A program made the translations under genes and the position numbers. A DNA stretch of 64,000 nucleotides from Gallionellaceae bacterium (GTDB taxonomy: Bacteria > Pseudomonadota > Gammaproteobacteria > Burkholderiales > Gallionellaceae), in NCBI GenBank assembly GCA_030823955.1, contig JAVBYO010000033.1, positions 1 to 64,000 of the forward strand, given 5' to 3'. The notes under the pieces are model-generated. The model made no database searches, was not told where the DNA came from, and worked only from the letters and a program-made list of their open reading frames with translations. Below, one piece after another: positions 17,276-24,557 of this stretch. Each line of letters starts with the position of its first letter. Positions within the stretch are counted from its first letter, which is position 1.

Positions 17276-19003
17276 ATGAGTCTCCCGCGTTATTTGATGA
17301 TCCTGCTCCCCTTGCTGCTGGCTGCCTGTGCCCACGCGCCCGGCGGCAAGGGGAGTGCTGCGCGCGCGCCGCAGGGGCCGGCCAAGGTCGCCGAGGTTGA
17401 GCCGGTGCTGCCGGCGGTGGCGCTGGATGAACGCATGTTGTACGAGTTTCTGCTGGGCGATATCGCGTTGCAGCGCGGCAGGCCGGAGCTGGCGGGGCAG
17501 GCCTACCGCGATCTGGCCAAAACGACGCGCGATCCGCGTGTGGCACGCCGCGCGGCGCAGATCACTTTCGAATCGCGCCAGATGGACAAAGCATTGGAGG
17601 CATTCCGGCTGTGGCAGGAATTGGAGCCTTCCGCGCCGCTGGCGAAGCAGATGCTGGTGTCGCTGCTGTTGAGCGGGGGCAAGCTGGACGAGGCTCGCCC
17701 GCACGCGGAGCGCTTGCTGGCGGAGGATGTGAAGAGCGCGGGGCGCGGCTTCATGCAGTTCCAGCCCTTCCTGGTGCGGCTGGCCAACAAGCCTGCCGCC
17801 CTCGATTGGGCGGTCGGGGTGGCACGTCCTTACCCGAAAGTGGCCGAGGGACACTGGCTGGTGGCGCAACTCGCGGCACAGGCGGGGAACAAGGAGTTGG
17901 CGCTGAGCGAGGCGCAACAGGCTGCGCAATTGCGTCCGGAGTGGGATGCGGCGGTGATGTTCGAGGCGCAGTTGCTGTTGCCCAAGGAATCCGGCAAGGC
18001 GTTCGAGCGTCTGCGCAAGGTCCTGGAGGCGCGTCCGGCAAGCAAAGAATTGCGCCTGTTCTATGCGCGCGCGTTGCTGGAGCAGAAGCACTATGCGGAA
18101 TCGCGTATCCAGTTCCAGCAATTGCTCGCCGCCAATCCGGAAAATACCGAGCTGGCGTTCGCCGTGGCATTGCTGTCTTTGCAGATGGGCGAGCTGGACC
18201 GGGCCGAGCGTGAGTTGCAGGAGACACTGAGCAAGGGCAAGAAGGATGCGGGAACGGTGCATTATTACCTGGCGCAATTGAACGAGGCCAAGAAGGATGA
18301 GGCCGCCGCACTTGCGCAATACCGTCAGGTGCAGGATGGCGAATATGTCTACGCGTCGCGTCTGCGCGAGACCTATCTGCTGGACAAGGCGGGCAAGGGG
18401 GAAGAGGCGCGGGCCGCGCTGAAACGGGCGCCGGTGACGAACAATCAACAACGGGTGACGGTGGTGCTGATCGAGGCGCAGATGCTGCGCGATGCGAAAC
18501 AGTTCGATGCGGCGTACCAGTTACTCACGGAATCGCTGGAGAAGCTGCCGAACCATCCGCAGTTGTTGTTCGAGGCGGCGATGGCGGCGGACAAGCTGGG
18601 CAAGCCCGAGATGTTCGAACAGTTGTTGCGCAAAGTCCTGCGTGTGGCACCGGAGCATGCACATGCCTACAACGCATTGGGCTACAGTCTGCTGGAGCGC
18701 AACGTGCGTGTGGACGAGGGGATGCGTCTGGTCGAAAAGGCTTATGAGCTTGAGCCGGGCGATGCGGCCATCACCGACAGCATGGGCTGGGGATACTACC
18801 GTCTGGGGCAGCTGGACAAGAGCGCCGAGTTCCTGCGGCGGGCCTTCTCTGTCAGCCAGGATCCGGAGATCGCCATGCATCTGGGTGAAGTGTTGTGGAT
18901 GCAGGGCAGCAAAGACGAGGCGCGCAAGATTTGGGACGGCGCGTTGCGGGCGCATCCCGATCACGAATCGTTACGTCAATTGATCAAGAGATTCATTCCC
19001 TGA
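17276..19003 (+). CDS. TPR repeat lipoprotein
   Basis: The ATG at 17276 gives a 575-residue product with a lipoprotein signal MSLPRYLMILLPLLLAAC, the acylated Cys being residue 18. The remainder consists of many tetratricopeptide-like helix pairs (for example AYNALGYSLLERNVRVDEGM and ITDSMGWGYYRLGQL near the C-terminus), as in proteins that scaffold envelope complexes. The same gene type precedes lolB-ispE in many Betaproteobacteria. Its stop overlaps the lolB start (TGATG), so it probably belongs to the outer-membrane lipoprotein operon. In-frame ATG codons at 17255 and upstream are possible but would spoil the signal peptide. Confidence 0.85.
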   Translation: MSLPRYLMILLPLLLAACAHAPGGKGSAARAPQGPAKVAEVEPVLPAVALDERMLYEFLLGDIALQRGRPELAGQAYRDLAKTTRDPRVARRAAQITFESRQMDKALEAFRLWQELEPSAPLAKQMLVSLLLSGGKLDEARPHAERLLAEDVKSAGRGFMQFQPFLVRLANKPAALDWAVGVARPYPKVAEGHWLVAQLAAQAGNKELALSEAQQAAQLRPEWDAAVMFEAQLLLPKESGKAFERLRKVLEARPASKELRLFYARALLEQKHYAESRIQFQQLLAANPENTELAFAVALLSLQMGELDRAERELQETLSKGKKDAGTVHYYLAQLNEAKKDEAAALAQYRQVQDGEYVYASRLRETYLLDKAGKGEEARAALKRAPVTNNQQRVTVVLIEAQMLRDAKQFDAAYQLLTESLEKLPNHPQLLFEAAMAADKLGKPEMFEQLLRKVLRVAPEHAHAYNALGYSLLERNVRVDEGMRLVEKAYELEPGDAAITDSMGWGYYRLGQLDKSAEFLRRAFSVSQDPEIAMHLGEVLWMQGSKDEARKIWDGALRAHPDHESLRQLIKRFIP

Positions 19004-19569
19004 TGCGGCATCGTTTCACCTGCTGGCCGCTATTGTTGTTGCTGCTGCTACTGTGGGGCTGCGCCAGCGATACGGTCAAGACCGTGCAGCGTGCAGCCGC
19101 ACCGGATGCGCCGTTCGTGCTCAACGGGCGGGTGGCGGTACGCCATGACGGTGAACGCACCAGTGCCGGTCTGCGCTGGGTGCACCGCGCGGGGGAGGAC
19201 GAGATGTTGTTGCTGGCTCCGCTAGGCCAGACGGCGGCGCGCATCCGGCGCGATGCGTTGGGGGTGACGCTGGAGGCTTCCGGAAAAACCTATACGGCAC
19301 AGGATGCGGAGACCTTGACGCGGCAGGTGTTGGGCTGGGAATTGCCGCTGGCGGGGCTGAGTCGCTGGGTGGTCGGCCTGCCGTCCGCCGGAACTGTCGC
19401 GGATATCCGGCGCAACGCCGACGGGCAGATCGCGGCATTACATCAGGATGGTTGGGACATCGAATATTCGCGTTATGCCACACCGGCCACGGACAGTTTG
19501 CCGGTGCGTCTTGTTTTGCGGCGCGAACGCTTGGAGATATTGCTGCTGGTGGACGAATGGGAAAAATAA
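19003..19569 (+). CDS. lolB: Outer membrane lipoprotein receptor LolB
   Basis: This 188-residue product begins with a lipoprotein signal (a run of eight leucines then WGC, Cys20). The mature part has the LolB pattern: FVLNGRVAVR, SAGLRWVH, DEMLLLAPLGQTAARI and GWELPLAGLSRWVVGLP, the last region containing the exposed loop needed for inserting lipoproteins into the outer membrane. It receives lipoproteins from LolA. Start and stop overlap its neighbours, with ispE starting inside its final codons. Confidence 0.92.
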   Translation: MRHRFTCWPLLLLLLLLWGCASDTVKTVQRAAAPDAPFVLNGRVAVRHDGERTSAGLRWVHRAGEDEMLLLAPLGQTAARIRRDALGVTLEASGKTYTAQDAETLTRQVLGWELPLAGLSRWVVGLPSAGTVADIRRNADGQIAALHQDGWDIEYSRYATPATDSLPVRLVLRRERLEILLLVDEWEK

Positions 19570-20423
19570 TAGACACACTCACCTGCCTTGCTCCGGCCAA
19601 GTTGAACCTGTTCCTGCACGTGGTCGGACGCAGGGACGATGGTTATCATCTGTTGCAGACCGTGTTCCGTTTCATCGATCTGAACGATACCCTGCATTTC
19701 ACCGTGCGCGACGATGGCCAGGTGCGCCGCAGCAATGAGATAGACGGCGTGCCGCAAGAGCAGGATCTGTGTGTGCGCGCCGCGAAGTTGTTGCAACAGG
19801 AGGCGGGTTGCAAGCTGGGTGTCGAGATCGCGGTGGAAAAGCACATTCCCATGGGCGGCGGTCTGGGCGGCGGCAGTTCGGACGCGGCGACCACGCTGCT
19901 GGCGTTGAACCGTTTGTGGGACTTGAACCTGTCGCGCGAACGGCTGATGCAGCTCGGTCTGCGTCTGGGGGCGGATGTGCCGGTATTCGTGTTCGGGGAA
20001 AACGCTTTTGCCGAAGGTGTGGGCGAGCGGCTACAGGCCTATCCGCTGCCCGAAGCGTGGTATGTCGTATTGTCTCCACCGGTGCATGTGCCGACCGCGC
20101 AGATATTCACCCATCCGGAATTGACACGAAATACGATTTCCATCACAATTCGCGCCCTTCCGATCGGGGGTAGCCTGCACACGGGGCAATTCGGCAATGA
20201 TCTACAGCCGGTAGCCTGCAAGTTATATCCCGAGATCGGGCGGCATCTGGCTTGGCTTGGGCAGTACGCGCCGGCATTGATGACCGGCTCGGGCGCGTGC
20301 GTTTTCGCCGAGTTTGCCACGGAAGCGCAGGCACGGAACGTGCTGCGGCAGTTGCCTGAAGATATGCGCGGATTCATCGCGCGTGGCTTGCAGCAGCATC
20401 CATTGCGGGATTTTGCCGCATAG
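19557..20423 (+). CDS. ispE: 4-diphosphocytidyl-2-C-methyl-D-erythritol kinase
   Basis: A 288-residue GHMP kinase starting at the ATG at 19557 inside the end of lolB; the longer upstream frame is not coding. The ATP-binding loop is PMGGGLGGGSSDAATTL (about 98-114) and the N-terminal LAPAKLNLFLHVVGRRDDGYH is diagnostic of IspE. It phosphorylates CDP-methylerythritol in the non-mevalonate isoprenoid pathway, which also supplies the ubiquinone side chain handled by UbiA. The gene order lolB-ispE-tRNA-Gln-prs is widespread in Betaproteobacteria. Confidence 0.95.
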   Translation: MGKIIDTLTCLAPAKLNLFLHVVGRRDDGYHLLQTVFRFIDLNDTLHFTVRDDGQVRRSNEIDGVPQEQDLCVRAAKLLQQEAGCKLGVEIAVEKHIPMGGGLGGGSSDAATTLLALNRLWDLNLSRERLMQLGLRLGADVPVFVFGENAFAEGVGERLQAYPLPEAWYVVLSPPVHVPTAQIFTHPELTRNTISITIRALPIGGSLHTGQFGNDLQPVACKLYPEIGRHLAWLGQYAPALMTGSGACVFAEFATEAQARNVLRQLPEDMRGFIARGLQQHPLRDFAA

Positions 20424-20430
20424 AGTTTTT

Positions 20431-20505
20431 TGGGGAGTCGCCAAGTGGTAAGGCACCGGATTTTGATTCCGGCATTCGTAGGTTCGATCCCTACCTCCCC
20501 AGCCA
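20431..20505 (+). tRNA. tRNA-Gln (TTG anticodon)
   Basis: A complete cloverleaf can be drawn: acceptor stem TGGGGAG/CTCCCCA, D-arm, anticodon arm with TTG between CCGGA and TCCGG stems, T-arm GTAGGTTCGATCCCTAC, discriminator G and encoded CCA at 20503-20505. It lies 7 nt after ispE and 44 nt before prs, a conserved position in Betaproteobacteria. Confidence 0.97.
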
Positions 20506-20548
20506 CATCGCATGGGCGCTCGCGCCCATTTTAATTTAAGGGGTTCAC

Positions 20549-21499
20549 GTGTCTCACGACAGCCTGATGGTGTTCACCGGTAATGCCAATCCCAAACTCG
20601 CCGAGAAAGTAGCGCGGCATCTCGATATCCATCTCGGGCGCGCGACGGTCAGCCGTTTCTCCGACGGCGAGGTGATGGTCGAGATATTGGAACATGTGCG
20701 CGGCAAGGATGTCTTTGTGCTCCAGTCGACCTGCGCGCCGACCAACGACAGTCTGATGGAAGTGATGGTGATGGTGGATGCGCTGAAACGCGCCTCGGCC
20801 GGTCGGATCACTGCCGCCTTGCCTTATTTCGGTTATGCCCGTCAGGATCGCCGTCCGCGCTCCGCGCGCGTGGCGATCACCGCCAAGGTCGTTGCCGACA
20901 TGCTGGTCGGTGTCGGTGTGGACCGGGTGCTGACCATGGACCTGCACTCCGACCAGATACAGGGTTTTTTCTCCATCCCGGTGGATAACATCTATGCTGC
21001 ACCTATCCTGCTGTCGGACGTGTGGAAGCAGAACCATAAAGACCTGATCGTGGTTTCGCCCGACGTGGGCGGTGTGGTACGCGCCAGAGCGTTGGCCAAG
21101 CGTCTGGAGTCCGATCTGGCGATCATAGATAAACGCCGTCCCAAGCCGAACGTGGCCAAGGTGATGAACATCATCGGCGACGTGGCCGGTCGTACCTGCA
21201 TCATCATGGACGACATGGTGGATACGGCGAACACGCTGTGCGAGGCGGCGAACGCCCTCAAGGAAAAAGGCGCGGCGCGTGTCATCGCCTACTGTACCCA
21301 CCCGGTTCTGTCCGGCCCGGCGATCGAGCGTATCGAGAAATCGGCCATCGACGAACTGGTGGTGACCGATACCATCCCGTTGCGCGAAGAAGCGCGCAAC
21401 TGCAAGCGCATCCGTCAGTTGAGCGTGGCGGAACTGATGGCCGAGACCATGCGCCGCATCAATGCGGAAGAGTCGGTCAGTTCGCTGTTCATGGAATAA
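20549..21499 (+). CDS. prs: Ribose-phosphate pyrophosphokinase
   Basis: The 316-residue enzyme starts with GTG after AAGGGG. Conserved elements are the FSDGE flexible-loop region near residue 37, [12 protein letters not shown] (catalytic His about 131), [12 protein letters not shown] and the PRPP-binding loop [13 protein letters not shown] near 220. It transfers pyrophosphate from ATP to ribose 5-phosphate to make PRPP for nucleotide, His and Trp synthesis. rpiA, which makes its substrate, is elsewhere in the window at 52.3 kb. Confidence 0.97.
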   Translation: MSHDSLMVFTGNANPKLAEKVARHLDIHLGRATVSRFSDGEVMVEILEHVRGKDVFVLQSTCAPTNDSLMEVMVMVDALKRASAGRITAALPYFGYARQDRRPRSARVAITAKVVADMLVGVGVDRVLTMDLHSDQIQGFFSIPVDNIYAAPILLSDVWKQNHKDLIVVSPDVGGVVRARALAKRLESDLAIIDKRRPKPNVAKVMNIIGDVAGRTCIIMDDMVDTANTLCEAANALKEKGAARVIAYCTHPVLSGPAIERIEKSAIDELVVTDTIPLREEARNCKRIRQLSVAELMAETMRRINAEESVSSLFME

Positions 21500-21578
21500 G
21501 AATCTGCGGTGACCGGTCGGTCATCGCGTAACCCGAAGCCTCTGGTCGCGGAGTGCTTCACCAAAGTGGAGAAGTAAA

Positions 21579-22232
21579 ATGGCAATCGAAATCAGCGCAA
21601 CAACACGCAAAGCGCAAGGAACGGGTGCGAGCCGCCGTCTGCGTAAAGCGAACCGCGTCCCCGGTATCGTCTACGGTTCGGGCGAAGCAACCATGATCGA
21701 TCTGGATCACAACACACTGTATTACGCCCTGCGCAATGAAGCGTTCCACGCTTCCGTTCTGTCGCTGGATCTGGACGGCAAGAAAGAGTCCGTGCTGCTG
21801 CGTGACTTCAATATGCACCCGTTCCGCCAGCAAGTTCAGCACATCGATTTCCAGCGCGTCGATGCGAAGAAGAAGATCCACATGAAAGTGCCGTTGCACT
21901 TCATCAATGCCGACATCGCGCCCGGCGTGAAGACCAGCGGCGGCATCATCAGCCACGTGTTGAACGATCTGGAAGTGTCCTGCCTGCCAGCCGATCTGCC
22001 TGCCCACATCGAAGTGGATCTGGCGCACCTGGATCTGGGGCATTCCATCCACGTATCCGATGTCAAGCTGCCTAAGGGCGTGGAAGTGGCCGGTCACCAT
22101 CATGCGTCCGACGCGGTAGCGACGGTGCAAGTGCCGCGCGGCCATGTGGAAGCTGCGGCGACCGAAGCTGCGGCAGCTGCTCCTGCGGCTGATGCCAAAG
22201 CGGCTGAAGCGAAGCCTGCTGCAAAGAAATAA
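21579..22232 (+). CDS. rplY: 50S ribosomal protein L25/general stress protein Ctc
   Basis: This 217-residue protein is the long Ctc form: an N-terminal L25 5S-rRNA-binding domain (about 1-95; [24 protein letters not shown]) followed by the TL5-type beta domain and an Ala/Glu/Lys-rich tail (about 180-217). It binds 5S rRNA in the large subunit. A GGAG Shine-Dalgarno precedes the ATG. It sits in the usual prs-rplY-pth order, with a terminator between rplY and pth. Confidence 0.95.
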   Translation: MAIEISATTRKAQGTGASRRLRKANRVPGIVYGSGEATMIDLDHNTLYYALRNEAFHASVLSLDLDGKKESVLLRDFNMHPFRQQVQHIDFQRVDAKKKIHMKVPLHFINADIAPGVKTSGGIISHVLNDLEVSCLPADLPAHIEVDLAHLDLGHSIHVSDVKLPKGVEVAGHHHASDAVATVQVPRGHVEAAATEAAAAAPAADAKAAEAKPAAKK

Positions 22233-22260
22233 TCGTCGCCTAGGCGTCGTCACCTTGGAA

Positions 22261-22298
22261 AGCCCGTCATGCAAACTAAAATGCATGACGGGCTTTTT
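22261..22298 (+). terminator. Intrinsic terminator after rplY
   Basis: AGCCCGTCATGCA (22261-22273) pairs fully with TGCATGACGGGCT (22282-22294) and is followed by four to five T. The pth start codon is only 6 nt beyond, so pth needs read-through or a promoter inside rplY. Confidence 0.85.
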
Positions 22299-22303
22299 GC
22301 ATC

Positions 22304-22885
22304 ATGAGTGAGATCAAACTCATCGTCGGGCTGGGTAATCCCGGCAGAGAATACGAAGCCACGCGCCACAACGCCGGATTCTGGTGGGTGGACGAATTGG
22401 CTCGTCAGCAGAGTGCCGCCTTCAAGGCCGACAATAAATTCCACGGACTGATCGCCAAAGCGGGCTTGCACGGGCATGAAGTGCATCTGCTCAAACCGCA
22501 GACCTTCATGAATGTGAGTGGCCGCTCGGTCGGTGCGGTGGCGCAGTTCTACAAGATAGACCCTGCGCAGATATTGGTGGTGCATGACGAACTCGACCTT
22601 CCGCCGGGCAGCGCGAAACTCAAACTGGGCGGCGGACATGGCGGACACAACGGGCTGAAGGACATCATCACGCATCTGGGGACGAAAGATTTCTGGCGTT
22701 TGCGCGTCGGTATCGGCCATCCCGGCGAGCGCAGCGAAGTCAGCAATTTCGTTCTCAATGCACCGCGCAAAGAAGAACAGGTACTGATCGACGAAGCCCT
22801 GCAACGCGCACAGGATGTGGCCGCACTCGTCATCGAAGGCAAGCTGGAAGCCGCCATGTTGCGGCTGCACAGCAATCCGGCTTAG
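22304..22885 (+). CDS. pth: Peptidyl-tRNA hydrolase
   Basis: The product has 193 residues. Active-site elements are [19 protein letters not shown] near the N-terminus (catalytic His about 24), [11 protein letters not shown] (Asn near 72) and the HDELDLPPG stretch (Asp about 97). Pth releases tRNA from prematurely dissociated peptidyl-tRNA. The start follows the rplY terminator within 6 nt. Normal length and no defects. Confidence 0.96.
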   Translation: MSEIKLIVGLGNPGREYEATRHNAGFWWVDELARQQSAAFKADNKFHGLIAKAGLHGHEVHLLKPQTFMNVSGRSVGAVAQFYKIDPAQILVVHDELDLPPGSAKLKLGGGHGGHNGLKDIITHLGTKDFWRLRVGIGHPGERSEVSNFVLNAPRKEEQVLIDEALQRAQDVAALVIEGKLEAAMLRLHSNPA

Positions 22886-22927
22886 GCCGGATTCATCAAT
22901 CCAGCGGCATTTTGATGCCGAGTCGGT

Positions 22928-22955
22928 TTGCTTTAATCATGGGAGTCGCTATAAT
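22928..22955 (+). promoter_or_regulatory. Predicted tRNA-Phe promoter
   Basis: TTGCTT (22928-22933) and TATAAT (22950-22955) are spaced by 16 nt and followed by the GC-rich discriminator GCGCGCC typical of stringently controlled stable-RNA promoters. Transcription would start near 22962 and run through the decayed tRNA copy into the intact tRNA-Phe. Confidence 0.6.
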
Positions 22956-22973
22956 GCGCGCCTTCGTCAAGAT

Positions 22974-23089
22974 GGCTTGGTAGAGCAGAGGATTGACAAC
23001 AAGCGTAGCTTGTTGCGGCGTAGGCTAACTTGCAGCGCAAGTTAAGCTGGGCGAAAGCCAAGCGGCCGAAACCAAAATCCTTGTGTCGG
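22974..23089 (+). pseudogene. Decayed tRNA-Phe copy interrupted at the anticodon loop
   Basis: Bases 22974-22996 match tRNA-Phe from the acceptor start to the anticodon loop, but one of the two GGTAG-flanked D-arm segments is deleted. A 77-nt insert (22997-23073) then follows, after which the match resumes at 23074-23089 through the anticodon stem and variable loop and stops before the T-arm. The insert carries two perfect short hairpins, CAACAAGC-gta-GCTTGTTG (22997-23015) and TAACTTGC-agc-GCAAGTTA (23026-23044), and a GGC-gaaa-GCC stem. No functional tRNA can fold from it. Confidence 0.7.
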
Positions 23090-23114
23090 ATTGCGAAGCA
23101 GTATCAACAAATAT

Positions 23115-23190
23115 GGCTCGGTAGCTCAGTCGGTAGAGCAGAGGATTGAAAATCCTTGTGTCGGTGGTTCGATTCCGCCCCGAGCCACCA
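23115..23190 (+). tRNA. tRNA-Phe (GAA anticodon)
   Basis: A full 76-nt cloverleaf: acceptor GGCTCGG/CCGAGCC, D-arm GCTC/GAGC, anticodon arm with GAA in the TTGAAAA loop, T-arm CGGTGGTTCGATTCCGCC, and encoded CCA at 23188-23190. It is the only intact copy here. Its 3' half is the left end of a 249-bp direct repeat. Confidence 0.97.
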
Positions 23191-23197
23191 TATTCAA

Positions 23198-23219
23198 AAC
23201 CCGCACCAGCGGGTTTTTT
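23198..23219 (+). terminator. tRNA-Phe terminator
   Basis: AACCCGC (23198-23204) and GCGGGTT (23209-23215) pair across ACCA and are followed by further T residues. It also lies directly after the truncated opposite-strand gene end, so it may act in both directions. Confidence 0.85.
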
Positions 23220-23391
23220 ATTGCCCGTTCTTTCCATCCACGTTGATTTGCAGCCACCATTCCAGCAGCGCGAGATGCCAGAGCTTGCTGCCTTGGATGC
23301 GTGTCAGATGGGCTTCGGGGGCGGCCAGTAGTTTCTCAACATATTCGCGGCGGTATACGCCGCGTTGCACACAGGCTTCCGAATTGAGGAT
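23218..23391 (-). pseudogene. 3' fragment of an asparagine-synthetase-family amidotransferase gene
   Basis: The last 57 or so codons of the amidotransferase encoded at 24384-26168 are repeated here in the same orientation, with about 90 % identity and the same stop codon and terminator. Differences are largely at silent positions, so the fragment looks like a homologue from a related strain rather than a fresh duplication. There is no 5' part; upstream sequence is unrelated and AT-rich. Confidence 0.85.
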
Positions 23392-23394
23392 TAG

Positions 23395-23574
23395 GCGCTC
23401 GATCAATTGATATCTGGCATTGGCGGTAGCTTTAATGGTGGTTATAGCAACAATATTCGCGCTTCAGTCCTCATTGCGTCAAGGAAGTTGTCATGGCTTG
23501 GAGAAGAGCTTATGCGACATGTGAGGGGTGAGGAGAAATTTCAGCAACCATTAGATGGGAAAAATATAGCTTAA
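23395..23574 (+). pseudogene. Possible 3' fragment of an unknown gene
   Basis: From just after the left repeat an open frame of about 58 codons runs to TAA at 23572-23574 (it reads IGGSFNGGYSNNIRASVL in its middle). There is no good start codon or ribosome-binding site, and the repeat junction lies at its 5' edge, so it may be the tail of a gene cut by the junction. It overlaps the 3' end of the opposite gene by 24 nt. No family recognised. Confidence 0.3.
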
Positions 23575-24189
23575 AAAGCTACCTTTCCAATCGGCGGAGC
23601 CGCAGTAATACAGAATGAAACCAGAAAGAATAAATGGAAACAGGTAGTCTGTTACAACTGAATGGCGAAGACAGGAATTAACAATGGCAATAATAATTGG
23701 TTGGGCGACTTGAGTGCGCGTGAGAGATAGTTCAAGTTGCTGTTCCTTTAAGTTCTGGTCTCTGAAAGTAACATTTAATTTGAATTTTTCCTTCCATAGA
23801 CTAAGTAAAATATTCTCCCTTGGATAGTGGTACCCGACATGGGTAGAGGGTAATTTGCGCTCAGCCAATGCGTTGAGTTTAGCAATAAGACGAGTATGAA
23901 TTTCGCGTCCAAATACTTCTAAAAGCCAATCTACACCTTCAATGACAAAGTATTGATAGTAACGAAATAAAAAATATGTAAAACCAAGCCAGATCGAAGC
24001 AATCAAGAAGCCGGGATTTTCTGAAGACAGTTCAAATCCCCCCGCAGCAAATTTATTAACTGAAATTCCTCCAAATTTCATCATCCATAAAATAATGCAG
24101 CATAAAACTAGATTCCTTCTTTGACGAAGTAATCCTTCCGACATGCCGGAATATACCTTGGGCGTGGAATGATAAGGGGGGAATGCCAA
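23551..24189 (-). CDS. Hypothetical membrane protein, 212 residues, in the AT-rich segment
   Basis: The frame starts with TTG at 24189, seven bases after AAGGA; an internal ATG at 24144 has no such signal. Membrane segments are likely at about 27-45 (LVLCCIILWMMKF), 58-80 (FLIASIWLGFTYFLFRYY) and near the C-terminus (LFPFILSGFILYYCG), with a soluble region of about 90 residues between. No known domain is recognised. Base and codon use differ from neighbouring genes, which suggests transfer. Accessory cargo, possibly defence or immunity related, is a guess only. Confidence 0.6.
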   Translation of the reverse strand: MAFPPYHSTPKVYSGMSEGLLRQRRNLVLCCIILWMMKFGGISVNKFAAGGFELSSENPGFLIASIWLGFTYFLFRYYQYFVIEGVDWLLEVFGREIHTRLIAKLNALAERKLPSTHVGYHYPRENILLSLWKEKFKLNVTFRDQNLKEQQLELSLTRTQVAQPIIIAIVNSCLRHSVVTDYLFPFILSGFILYYCGSADWKGSFLSYIFPI

Positions 24190-24308
24190 TTTGAATCCTT
24201 CTACAAAAAATTAGTTTGGCTTAAATTGCGGTGCGAATTAACCCAGCAAGCACTTTGGATTGTAGAAGATAATGAAATGAACAGATAGAAATAACAACAC
24301 TATTGGGT

Positions 24309-24557
24309 GGATTGGAGATTCTTGTGTCGGTGGTTCGATTCCGCCCCGAGCCACCATATTCAAAACCCGCACCAGCGGGTTTTTTATTGTCCGCTCTTTC
24401 CATCCACGTTGATCTGCAGCCACCATTCCAGCAGTGCGAGATGCCAGAGTTTGCTGCCCTGAATGCGGGTGAGATGAGCTTCGGGGGCGGCCAGTAGCTT
24501 CGCGACATATTCGCGGCGGAATACGCCGCGTTGTATACATGCTTCGGAATTGAGGAT
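24309..24557. repeat. Right copy of 249-bp direct repeat
   Basis: It begins with a degenerate tRNA-Phe anticodon arm, continues with an exact tRNA 3' part (24322-24356, including CCA) and terminator, and runs into the 3' end of the full amidotransferase gene. The tRNA part cannot fold into a tRNA by itself. It has the position expected of an attR-like end. Confidence 0.9.
24364..24385. terminator. Second copy of the tRNA-Phe terminator
   Basis: The AACCCGC-acca-GCGGGTT hairpin with its T run is repeated at the end of the amidotransferase gene. On the minus strand, reading out of that gene, it would also end transcription. Confidence 0.7.

Larger units (their letters stand above)
23143..23391. 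repeat. Left copy of 249-bp direct repeat (tRNA-Phe 3' half plus asnB-like 3' end)
   Basis: This segment aligns without gaps to 24309-24557 at a constant offset of 1166 bp; I count about 21 mismatches, most of them in the coding part. It contains the tRNA-Phe 3' half, a terminator and the end of an amidotransferase gene. The alignment breaks sharply at 23391/23392. Confidence 0.9.
23392..24308. mobile_element. AT-rich foreign segment between tRNA-Phe direct repeats (island remnant)
   Basis: This 917-bp stretch is clearly richer in A+T than its surroundings and unrelated to them. It is bracketed by direct repeats that begin in the anticodon arm of tRNA-Phe, the usual crossover region of tRNA-targeting integrases. 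It holds one orphan membrane-protein gene and a truncated reading frame on the other strand. No integrase, transposase or replication gene is present, so it would be a remnant. Confidence 0.6.

Noticed and set aside
17187-17546. N-terminal extension of the ABC ATPase
   Set aside because: The extra residues are Pro/Arg-rich without homology and run over the start of the divergent TPR gene.
22997-23073. Hairpins in the pseudo-tRNA insert as an integron attC site
   Set aside because: The inner spacing is only a few bases and the end boxes do not fit RYYYAAC/GTTRRRY; simple hairpins explain it.
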